Source: Undaria pinnatifida (Eukaryota; Sar; Phaeophyceae; Laminariales; Alariaceae). Taken from it: a DNA stretch of 64,000 nt. Position numbers and translations under genes: made by a program. The stretch lies in assembly GCA_012845835.1 (NCBI GenBank), contig JABAKD010000022.1, positions 14,169,350-14,233,349 of the forward strand, in the 5' to 3' direction. Shown in pieces: positions 22,601 through 34,600 of the stretch; positions within the stretch are counted from its first letter, which is position 1, and every line of letters starts with the position of its first letter. The notes under the pieces are model-generated. The model did no database searches. It was not told the DNA's origin and was given only the letters and a program-made list of their open reading frames with translations.

Positions 22601-25600
22601 GGCGCGCCTAACGATGGTGCTGAGCTGCGAGCGGTGATGGCTGGCACAGTGTTCGTGCCGGGCGGTGACGCGCCAGGCGACGTGGACGATGAGGTCGCAC
22701 TGACGCTGCCGTCTCAACAGCCCATGATATTCCAGGATTCCGAGGTGGAAATGCGGGATCGCGTGGGCGTGTTGGAAGCGGCTGTCGATATCGTTTCTTG
22801 CACGCACCTTTATCTGTTATGTCGGGTGTTGTCGGGCGACCCACCTGCACGCAAGAAGTCTGGGGCGGTCCGGTTTCATTCAGGGGCAAGGGTGGTGCGG
22901 GCGAAGTCCCCACCTGAACGTATTTGCCTGCGGCGGAGTGCGGCAGAGTCGTGCCCCGACTGCCGCTCGGTAGTGACGACGAGTTTGTCGTCAAGGTGGC
23001 CTGGCAAGAGCCGGGGGAGGCGGAGAGCACCTGGATGCCGGTGTCGCACGTGTTTAATGGCGCGACGGCCGTGCTGCGAAAATAGCTCACGGCGCTGCAG
23101 CTAAAGGTGGATAAGAGGCGGGGACTCGTACAGCGGTATGGGCTGCGTTTTTGATCATATTATGATTTGGGGGGCATCCCGAGTTTTGAATTGCTGAATT
23201 TCGGTTTTATCGCAGTTTTGAATTTCGAGTTTGTTTTTTGACTTGGCCTTTTTGCGCCGGGCGCTGACAGCACCTGACGCAGTCACAGCTGGCGGTTCAT
23301 CGCCGAGGCCTGTGTGTGGACAGAACATGTCCGGGGTTGATGCTTCCGTTTTACGGGTGACTTTTGTACTGAAATACACGTTCCATGTGTGGTCTGGGTT
23401 TCGGCAAGTTGCATGCGCAATTTGAGGGGTGGCACTTGGTGCGCGTGGTTTGCTTGAATATGCATTGGTGATGACGCAGCGGCTGAGAAATCGTTTTTCA
23501 CGGTCAGTAAACGTGGTAGATATTAGGTCGTGGTGAAAATGACCGCGATGTGTTGGACTTTTGACCATTGCCCAACGTACGGACAGCTATGTTTATCAAA
23601 GCTACTGGGTCTGAGATAGCATGTGGTTGGTAGCCCGAGATGGGCTTTTGGAGGGTGCTGTACCGCTGTGGTCGTATCATTGGGCACTTCACCGTACATA
23701 GAATGGTTGGATACATTTTGTCAGGGAGTTGACTTGGTATTATTAGTGTTTCTAGTGAGCTCGTGAGATCTTGAGACACGAACGGGAAGGTCCATGGCCA
23801 ATGGCATGGCACTTCCCCGTGTGATAACGGACAAACTATTGCATTGTGGACAAACGCACTCCAAGCCTACGTGGGGAAGTCCTCGGAGCTGATACCACCG
23901 GGCCCGCGGGCGCGCGAGTTGGTACAGCGGGGACGGTCGATCACGAGGTCGTGTTACCTCGCGATCTGTATTTGTCGCCATGTCCCATTCAAGGAAACGT
24001 AGATATTTTCGTAGTTATCCATAAGGTACGTTGGTACAGCAGTCCTCCCGGTCTATCTAATAAAACCAGCTGGTTAAGCGAAAGTTGTTTTAGCACTTAC
24101 TTACTGCTGTGCGTCTGCATACCATAAGTACAGGCAGTTTGGGATGCATGACGAAGTGTGAACTCTCTTTGTATTTCGATGAACTTGCTACTTGTTGCTT
24201 CATTGCTGTGCTGCGATGCTCTTGTCCCATATACCATTCTGGACAGAAACATGTCGGCGGTTTAAAGGTATTGTACCGACTCGCGCGACCGCGGGCCCGG
24301 TGGTATGAAGTTCGAGGATTATCCCTCGTGGGCTCGGAGTGCGTTTGTCCCAATGCAATAGTTCGCTCGTTATCACATGGGGAATTGCCATGCCATCGGC
24401 CATGGACCTTCCCGTTCGTATCTCAATAGATTACAGGAAACGCCACTAATGACAGTGGAACTCCCTGACAAATTGTATCCAGCCATTATATGTACGTTAA
24501 AATGCCCAATGATACGACCACAGCGGTACAGCACCCTCTAAAAGTCCATCTCGGCCTACCAACCTCAAGTTGGCTCAGACCGAGTAGCTTTGATAAATAT
24601 AGCTGTCCGTACGTTGGGCAACGACCAAGTCCAACAAATTGTGGTCAGTTCCACTACGACCTAGGATCTACCACGTCTACTGACCGTGAACAATGGTGTT
24701 GTTCAGCAGCGCCGAGTAGTCACCAATGCATCTTCAAGCAAACCACGCACCATGCGTCTCACCTCCAATTGCGCATGCAACTTGCCAAACTCCACACCAC
24801 ACATGGAATGTGTATTCCAGTAAAATAGCCACCAGTTATACGACAGCATAACCCCGGACATGCTCTGTCTACACACAGCCTAGCCGATGAACCGCTAGCT
24901 GTGGCTGCGTCAGGCACCATCAGCACCCTACGCAGAAAATCCAAGTGAAAAAAACTCCAAAATCAAAATTCAGATATATAACCCAAAACTAGCAACTCAA
25001 AATTCGAGGCCTCCCCCCAAACCACAACAGATCACAAGCGCAGCCCATACCACAGTATGAGCCCCAGCTTCTGCTCGGCATTCAGCCGCTGGGCCTTGAG
25101 CTCTTTTCGCAACACGGCCGGCGCGTCGTGGAACACGCGCCACACCGGCTCCCGGTGCTCTTCGCCTGCTTCAATCCTCTCCAGGCCCCTTCGACGCTGA
25201 TTGTCGTCACCAACGAGCGGCAGTCGCGGCAAGACTGCCGCATTCCACGGTAGGCGATTACGTTCTGGTGGGCACCACCCTTGCACCTGGCTGAAGTCGC
25301 ACCGTTATGGGCTCCGTGCGTGCAGGTGGGTCGTCCAACAACACCCGGCGGAATACGTAAAGGTGCGTGCGAAAAATGATATCGCGCAGCATATTGGCAC
25401 ATTCCGCTGGTAAGCCAAGGTCAACAGCGTTATCGACAGCAGTCTCCAACGCACCCACACGATCCTGTATCTCCACCTCGTACTACTGGAGTATCATGGG
25501 TCGTTGAGACAGCAGCGTCAGTGCGACGTCGTCGTCCACGACACCTAGCGCATTGCCGCCCGGCCCGAACGCCGTGACAGCCATCACCGCCCGCAGGACA

Positions 25601-28600
25601 GCACCAGCGTTGGGCTCGCCTACAGCACGAGCCGTGAGCTCCACCCCATCACCATCTTGACGTCCGTGTGCCTTCAGTACAGACGTCTTGAGCTGCGCCA
25701 TGACGTCGACGCCGAGTGTCTTTAACCTTTTTCAGGGAGCACGATAAACCGCATGATAAACCGGACTGATCTCCATGGACTTTCGATCGTCAAGTGGAGC
25801 GGACACGATTGCGTCTCAATATCACACTCCTGGCCCAGCGACGTCACCACACGCGCATGCCCAATAAACGCCTGCGTAAACGCGCTTTAGGTCATCCCCG
25901 GCTGTCCTTGCAGGGCCTCTACCAGATACTCCGATATAGTTGTAATGCTTGAGCCCAAATCCATCAGCACCTTGACCTCGAAAGCCGCGGAAACACCGGG
26001 AATCGCAAGACGTCCGCAACATGCAGCGTCAGGGCCTTCAAGTGCGGTTCGGTCTCCACTACATCTACGCTCGTATCACCATTTCTACCAGGTTGTAAAA
26101 CCGAGATACGTGCGTATGAAATGGTGCTGGAATTTTCACGCCACTGCCGCGACGCGGTTGCCGAGGGCTGCACCGGAATAGAGTGAAGAACTGGTGCTGC
26201 ATTGTGTGGCCTAGCGCCTTGGCAAGCCTGATGCAACACCGTCTCGTTGAGCTCGTTATCCAATGGCGCCATCTCCTCCCGCGGCACGCGAATGTGCATG
26301 TAATCGTCATTCTGCGTAGACAATTTCAGGCGCGGCAGGTTCGGTCTCCGTAACCACCGTTTTCAGGCGGTCTTGTACCCGCTAGCTAGAAGGGTGGCAG
26401 ACGCAGGAGCCATGTCGATTGTGTTGCTCCGGGTATGCTGAGCGAGACCACTTGTGGATTGCTGCTGTTGCTTGGGAGTCTGGCCGTGGCTCTGGCCATG
26501 GACGCCTTTCGCCGTCTTACCCTGCTGGCTTTGGGGGCATCCCACTGGTTGTGACCTTGATTGCCACACACAAAACACCCGTTGTTGAAGTACCGACGAT
26601 TCCGCTCTTCTTTCATACCAGCAGCCTTGGCACTCTCGCGGGTGTCGTACTCGTCGGCAGTGATTCCCTACGGCATGGTCCCCGCAGCAGCCACGGACCT
26701 AGCGTCACGCCGTTTTGCCGTTTGTCGACGTTCGGCATCGTAGGCCTCAATTACAGCTTGGTCCCACTGCTGCCTGGCAATAATGGTGAATAATGCGTCA
26801 GGATCATGCGTTACGAGATTGAATCGCATCTTCTTGTCCACCTTGCGGCGGAACTTGATTGGCTCGATTCCCGCTGCTGTTACCTTAACCAGCACTTGCC
26901 ATGCTCAGCGCGTACTGCCGACCGTCGGGCTTCACCACTTCCGTGAGCCCCTTGTCAGCAAGGTATTTCCGCAGGGCACGTTCTGGATGAACACCCTGAT
27001 ATCTACCGGCACGCTCGCATCCATCTTCCACAGCACACGGAATATCTGCCGGCTAAAATCCTCATCACTCGGCTGCTGCATATTAATGCTAGCAAAATGT
27101 TTGAGCCCTTGCATTTGCACCTCCTCGGAGAGGTCGACCCAGGGCTTGCCATCGTAGAACTCATCAGCCACCATCATTTCGGTCGCCAAATCTACCAGCT
27201 CTGCCTCCTCGCGAGCACCCGGTCTCCTCCATCTTGGTTTGTGATACGCATCTGCTGCTCGTACTCCAAGTAGGTAACGAGAAATGCGTGCATAGCTTCG
27301 AAGGTAACACCATCATCAACCAACGTAGGCGGCCTGTCTCCTCCTGTCGCCACCTTGATTTCTGGGTTTAGACCCCCACCGGCTCGACCTCCACCTCTGT
27401 GGCTACCCCAACATGCAGAATGAACCTCGCCAGCACCCTGTGCTCGTGCTCCTCCTGCTGCTGTAGGCTCTCCCATTGTTTTTGTCTGGTGTCCCACACC
27501 AACACGCAAAAGAGTGCGTTTCAGCCTCCGAAAAGCAAAATGGTCACGTTTTGGGCAGTAAACAGGATTTGCCTAATTCAATTGAGTTGTACCGACCTCG
27601 AGCGACCGCGGGCCCGGTGGTATCAGCTCCGAGGACTTCCCCCCGGTAGGCTCGGAGTGCGTTTGTCTCAATGTAATAGTTCGATCGTTACCGCACGGGG
27701 AAGTGCCATGCCATCGGCTATGGGCCTTCCCGTTCGTATCTTAAGAGTTCACAAGAAACGCCACCAGTAACAGTGGAAGTCCCTCACAAATCAACTCGCC
27801 CAGCTGACGTCATTAGAATAACTTTATAAAAATGTACCCAACCATTGTATGTACGGTAAAATGCCCAATGATACGACCACAGCGGTACAGTTTCTCAGTA
27901 ATTGCAAACCTCAAATGGTTCAAACTTCTCTTTTTTCAAATTTATTTTTGTTCCACATACCCGTACATACCAGGTAGTTTTGCTACTCGAACTCGCTGTA
28001 TTTTGTTTTTGTTTGACCTCTCGATCGGATCTCTCTGTTGCTCTATTCGTGTTACAATTCTCTTGAACTGCATACCATGATAGGTCTTTCAATAGTCTAG
28101 TACCGTGCACGTTCCGGCTGATTTATTGCTGGGCTACTGTATTTTAACTAGCGCTGACGCTGCAGCCCTGCGCTGCTGCTACGACTACCGCTGCTGCACG
28201 TACGTAATAATACTACCACCCCGGTCTTCGTCATTACCGACAGTAGTTGGTCGAGCGCCCTGCCTGCTGCTGCTGTTGTTGCTGCACGTACTGTTGCTAT
28301 TCTGCTGCGGCTGCTGCTGCGCTACATCATACATGGTACGTACTATTTTTTGTCGGGCATACGCAGCACTTGATAGAGTAGCTGCAAGTACGAGTATTCG
28401 CTGTGCTGGACGGGTAGGAACATACACATGTCTCCGTGCAATCATCGTGCGTAGCAAAACAAAGATCCACTACGGTTTAAACATGTTTGCCTGGCTAGGA
28501 TTTAACGCGATACTCCCTCATATAGCTAAGACTATCGCCAATGATGCATACAGCATGCACTCCGTGATAACCCGTTTACTCTTTTAATAGAGCTACAAGG

Positions 28601-31600
28601 AAGTATGACCCAGCTGGGCGGAGATACTGGCCGTAACCCCTGGTGACTGCGGGCGGAGGCCCCGGCACTTTCCCTAAAAACTACCAGGTACCTGGTAATA
28701 AGTGTAACATAGACTATAGCATAAAAATATCCATACCGGGTATGATCGTACGGGGACTGATAGACTACATGCGGAGATACAGTACCATCGTACCGGTCGC
28801 TTGCTCTACTCGCCTAGACACCAAGTCTAAGTTTCGAGCACTTGTTTGTGTCGATGCTGGGATTGCAGAACGCGGTGCGGTCCACAACATTAAAAAGTGT
28901 TCTGAGGAAACCGGTCAAGGGGGGTATACCCCCGGGGTTTATGTCATTTGGGAGTACAGAGATAAAACGCCCGCGGATCGTGCCCGCGCTGGCCCCAAAC
29001 AGCCTTAAATTCAAGTCTGACGCGCTGCCATGACGCCCGCCGCCCATGCCTAGTACGCACACCCTTTGTTCCTTTCGGGCATGGTATTGGGACTAACGGG
29101 GCCGCGATGAAGGAGGGGACAACCTAACCCCCCTCTTTTGACGGAAACATGGGGGGGTGTACCCCCACAAAGTCTACAAAATTTATCCTATATCCCCCTT
29201 TGATTGCAAGTGTCACCCTTTTTGACGGAAAACAGTACCCCCGCTTGACCGATCATGACCCCCTCAAAATCCAGCATAGCAAGCCCGACTGCACTTTACC
29301 GTCCAAAGGCCCGAATAGACCACAAACAAGCGGAACATCCAGTAGTAGCGAGTAGCTGCGATCGTTTGCCTCCAAAATTACGATGTTACGGTCACAAGGA
29401 AAAAAATTAAACGAAATAAATGAAACTGGGCCTACGTCTTCGACCTCAAACCATGACTCGTATTTTGTTAACCGCAAATACAAGCGGCAAGTATGTTTGC
29501 TCCTTGCGAAATGCGATTTTTTGTCGAAGAACCCGAACACAGAACCCTACTCTGAAGACATACGTGGGCGGGTCTCGCTCTACCCGGTGTCCACCGGCGT
29601 GCAGTGCCCGGCGCTATGGGCCGGAGGGAACACACGCGGATATCAAAGCATTCACGATCAACAAGATAATAATCAACGGCATAGCAAACCTGTGACCGTA
29701 CTTGTCGAAGATCAAAGCAATTTCATCTTCTTATCCATCACCGAGAAGGGCACGAAGTTTATCTGATACGACATGAAATGATAGAATAAATCGCGTACTA
29801 TTACAGCAGCAGTAGGCAGTATATGTCCCCCTATAGTGCCGGTTTCCCGCTGCAGTGCCTGTGACATCGCCTGGCGCAAATGAACGAGTAGACTACAACA
29901 AAGAGTGCTGTGAACATCGGGAGAAATACCGGCTGTTGCAAATTATACTATATGAGAATACACGTACTAGTCTACAGCAGCAGTAGATATCCTTCCATAG
30001 TGGCGGTTGCCCGCGGCAGCGCCTGTAATACCACCTGACACAAATGTGTACAACAAACTGTACCGGAAGTTTAAGGAGCAGTGCCAGTTGTCGCAAATGC
30101 TACGATATGAGAATGCTCGTACTACATGAGCAGTAGATATGCCCCTATAGTGCGAGTTGCCCGCTGCAGTGCCTGTAACATTGCCTGGCACGTATGTGTA
30201 CAACAAACAGTACTGGAAGTATCGGGAGTAGCGCCGGTTGTGGCCTTGAAGAAAGGTAAGGGGATAAAGGCGGAATGTACGGCTGGCACGTACCCGCACT
30301 ATTGAAGCGAATACATTTGCTGCTTGTATTCGTGGTTACCCTTGAATATTTGTTGTGTTTTGTTTGCTTCCTCTTGACCGAAATTCGTGATTTCGGAGAC
30401 AAACGATTGCGCAGCTACTCGCTAATACTGGATGTTCCGCTTGTGGGCTGCTCGGGCCGTTGGGCGGTGAAGTGCAGTCGGGCTTGCTATACTGGCTTTA
30501 AAGGCGGCACAATCGGTCAATCGGGGGTAATGTTATCGGTCAAAGGGGGGACAGTTGCACTCAAACGTGGGTGGAGGATAAATGTAGTAGATTTTGAGGG
30601 GTATAAGCCAACACGTTTTAGTCAAGAGGGGGGATAAGGTTGCCCCCTCCTTGGCCGCGGCCCCGCTAGCCCCAATACCGTGCCCGAAAAAAAAAAGATG
30701 TGCGTGCTCGGCCTGGACTGCGGGCGACATGGCAGCGCGTCAGAATTTTATTTTTGGAAGTTTGGGGCCAGTGCGGGCACGTTCCGCGGACGTTTTTTCT
30801 CTGTCTCTATAGCTCCCCCTTTGATCATTTCCCGTATTTTATCTAAGTTACGCTACTCGTGTTGTACGATGCTGAGCTAACGGAGTTTAGCGCTATGGTG
30901 CGCAACATTGCATTGCCGGATGGACAGTGCATCACATTATAGAATGATGGGTATCGAGGCTCTGCATTTGTGATACGAGCTGCAGAGGTGGCACCAAATT
31001 GTGTGTGAAGATCACTTGTGATGGAAAAGGAAAGGAGAAGATGGTTTGAAACGTGGCGCTTACATGGCCAAAAGGTGAAAAACAAGGATGAAAAGAGGTA
31101 GGAAGGGGAAGGAAAAAGAAAGCAGAAGAAATGGGAAGTAAGGAGTATGGAGTGATCGAGGTGGGGCTGACCGTCACCTGATCGATACGGCAGAGTGCCC
31201 ATGCTACAGGCAGATGTACTCTACAGGTTTTTTACTGGCCGACAGACCGCCCCGTAGTAACGTTCCTTGCAGTACTCCCTGCAACGTTCCCCGATACGTA
31301 TGGTGGGTAGTTACAACATGAGTACGATGCAATACGCACCGACGGGGAGTAACGCAAGCCGCGATTCCCCACATCTTGCATTTCTCAGCATCCAGAACAA
31401 TGGTCAGGGTGGTACTGACTACGAATCAACTAGATACTGATGGACTGCGGAGTCCATATTCCAATGTTATATTTAAGCAGCAGCTGTAGAGTTAGTGTTG
31501 TCATTTCGTGTTTATTTTTGCGTTCCGGAGTCAGCCGTCAGCCCGGTTACGTACGTACGTACGTACGTCCGTAGGTGGCAGGCACTCTGTGTTAATTTAG

Positions 31601-34600
31601 GATTGCTGTGTATGACCACAAACAAATTGTGTCAGATCGACCTCTGTTTTCCGACGGCGGTACAGTACGTTCGCCCCACTCGATAAACCGTTCAAAGCTA
31701 AGTTGGGAGAACTTTTTTGTGTCGATACTGAGATTGCAGCATTCAGCGCTACAGTCCGCAACATTGAACGATTAGTGTTAAGGAATCAGTGTTAGTGGGG
31801 TATTAGTCCGTTTGACCACTTGCAAAAGGTCAAACATTAGTGCATCCATTCGTAACACGCTAATGCGATGCCGAGAACGCTAATGCGATGCCGAGAACGC
31901 TAATGCGATGCTGTAATATACTGTTTGCAGCATTATTGCATTGTCGGGTAGAAAATACCCTAAAACCGCTCCTACATCATTTGTATGTACAATAAGCGTT
32001 AACATCGCGTTTGGTTTAGGTTTGCGTTCTGGCGTCAGCTGTCAGCTCTTTTACGTACGTACGTACCTGGTATATAGACTAGTAGGTATCAGGTACCAGG
32101 TATTAATTTAGGGCTAGTCCAATATATTAGAAAAAAATACACTCCACCTACGAGATCAAAGATTTTCGTCGAAATTCACCTTTGCAAGCCGTGTGTGATA
32201 CTTCGATGTGATACTGCGATCGCGCGTATTACTGGGTGAGCGTCCTCATTAAGGGAATAGGTCGGCCACTGCCCTTGGAACTACAGCAGTGTAGCTTGTA
32301 CCAGGGTCAACAGGGTGATGGTAGTCAGTATGTGCGCGGGAACTATAAAACCCTTGTTTGAGGGGACAAAATCTGACGGCTGTGGAAGGAAATGCATCAG
32401 TCTATCAAGTGTATCCCGTACGTCGTACAGCCGGTGAAGGGAGGGAGGAGGTTTTAAGGGCGTGGCGGCCTGGGTTTAAGAAAGCAGGAGCGGGGGGGGG
32501 GGGGGGGGGGGGGCAACTCAGTCTAGGCGCGGAAACTATAATTACTTTAAGTGGACAAACCTGAAGGTTGTGGAATGAATATCCTGCAACTCGTACAATC
32601 AGTGAGGAGAGGGCGAAGTGTTCGAAGGGGTGGGGGGGGTTGGGGGGGGGGTTGTGGGGGGGGTTCCAACAGCTTTAGGTCACAGATGTAGGGGTTTGCT
32701 ATACGCCTGTCGCTAGGTCTATCTAGGCGATGGTGCGGATGGTGGCGAAGGAGGGGGCGTTGGCGGGCGGGGGGTCGGGGGGGGGGTGACTTGGAGCTAC
32801 GGCATGGATGGCTAGAAAGATTATGATGTCATATCACTGCCTGGCGTAGTGTTTATTACTGTGGCAGATTTTGATTTTTGGTGTGGCGTTTGAGCATGAG
32901 AGAGCGGGAGGAAAAGGAAGGGGGTGGAGGGGGGGAAATGGATTGGAGCTACCGCGTGGATGGCTAGAAAGATAATGAGGTTATATCAGCTGCCTGGTAG
33001 GGATTATTACTCTCGGGCAGATTATGATTTTAGGTGGAGCATTTGAACAAGAGGTTTCGGGGGGGGCGGGGAATCGGTCCAACTCAATCTGTGCGCGGAA
33101 ACTACAAATCCTTTCCGGGGACAAATCTGAATGCACAAGGTTGTAGAAGGAATGCACAAGTTTATATGACCTGCCTGGCATTTTTTGTTATTTTAGCAGA
33201 TTCGATGTTGGTGTGGTATACAAAACGATTTTTAGGTGTGGTGTACAGTGTGTTATAGCTTCGTGGTGTGTAATTGTGCATCCATGCACAAGATAGAACA
33301 TTTCAATCGATAGGTGCAACCATGTAATTACAATGATGTTACCGTACCGATGTGGAGCTTTGAGGTCGCTAATTAAAAGACAGAGATACATACTGAAAAA
33401 TACAACAAGCAAGGTGATGTGGTCATGCAGTGTCACTACCATTGAGCACGAGGGGGAGAAGTGCAAATCGTCAGTGTTTTGAAAGGAACGCTTGATGCAC
33501 CCGCACTCAATTACGATACTTCGTTAGGCATACTCCGCTTGGCTGAGGTTGGGAGGCGATCATGCAGACGGTAGGTACGAAATACCCTACGCAATAGGTT
33601 AGTAGTGTGGTCTATCGCAATTTTAACATATCTGCCTGTATTTTCTCTTCACTTGTTATTAGCTAATTAATGTAAGATTATACACCCATGATTTTTACCG
33701 TGCCGATGTGGGGCTCTGAGGTTGCCAATTCTAAGACATATGATGACCAAGTACCCAACTAACCAATTCGTTTCGACCGATCATTTCATTGTTCGATGGT
33801 CTTGGAATTGCGTTGACTCAGCGTTGCGCGTCAGCGCAGATACCTTGCAATATACAGTACCTGGTAAGGCATTTTGTTCTGTTAAGTTGCGACCACACCG
33901 AACATCTTCATCCTGGCGTACGCGACGTACACTCTTGCTGCGATTTCTACGAGTAGTGTCTACCAGGTCGTTAATTTTATTTATAAAAGTTGAAGAACGT
34001 CAGCTGTGAGTACGACCGATTGTATGGATGTCAGCAGAGCAGGGCAGCAAGCTGATTTCCTTTGTGTATGTGCCTCCACGATAAAACTTACAGTCGTGAT
34101 CCGATACAGGTATGCTCTTGGTTTATTGCTTTAGATACGTAGGCGTTTATCGGTGGAGCTACGCCGCTCTATTAAACCGCACCTCGGGTTGGAAAAAGTT
34201 TTAATCGTGTTGCATGGACCGCACGCACGTGATCATTATAATACTTTGCTGGCCACATTGGGTACTTTAAGTTTCGCCCCAGACATCATTTACGCGTATC
34301 TAATCTATGATATATCGTGTCGAAGGTGTATTCCGATCGCGAGCTGCATCGGAGCTGCACGTCAACGGCTACACTTCCTTCACGGATAATTTTGCTCAAA
34401 GGGGAGGTGAGAGAGGCGAGGCGCATTCTCTGGATTAGGCGTTATATTAGGCTTGAGGGAAATTCTACTGATCAGATGGCTGTTGGCCCATTGCGGCAAG
34501 AATTCGAATAGCGTCACAGCACCCGTCGTCGTCGAACAACACCATTTTCTCCATATACAGATATCTTCTTCGGTATCACGTATCCTGCTACGTCGGTGAT

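Larger units (their letters stand above)
20363..23926 (+). mobile_element. LTR retrotransposon 1, gag-protease only
   Basis: Direct LTRs of about 270 bp (20363-20632 and 23659-23926) start TGTACCG and end CGGTACA, a proper TG...CA boundary. A candidate 4-bp target duplication GCGG flanks it. Inside are a gag with a zinc knuckle and a retropepsin-like region; no reverse transcriptase (no Y-x-D-D), RNase H or integrase fits into the 3.6 kb. It is therefore non-autonomous. It lies in intron 7, in the same sense as the host gene. Confidence 0.85.
24272..27889 (-). mobile_element. LTR retrotransposon 2, gag-protease only, inverted
   Basis: Same family as 20363-23926 but in the opposite orientation, the two 3' ends facing each other 345 bp apart. 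Its LTRs are 24272-24540 (3') and 27598-27889 (5', with about 23 extra bp). It carries the same gag, protease and post-protease segments without reverse transcriptase. Flanks GTAT / GTTT do not give a perfect target duplication. Confidence 0.82.
18432..34325 (+). other. Intron 7 (15,894 bp), nested mobile elements
   Basis: The longest intron of the gene. In order it holds 18432-20362 without recognised feature, two convergent LTR elements, 27890-28913 with CTG-rich DNA, the inverted-repeat element 28914-30824, purine-rich DNA near 31020-31140, duplicated short blocks at 31500-32110, and the plus-oriented G-rich repeat. 33750-34325 shows nothing clear. Confidence 0.65.

Noticed and set aside
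22613-23658. Reverse transcriptase in LTR element 1
   Set aside because: No Y-x-D-D or other polymerase motif in any frame, and too little room before the 3' LTR.
28105-28587. 160-codon Leu/Cys-rich plus-strand frame
   Set aside because: Driven by CTG runs; no motif, no family resemblance, and inside intron 7.
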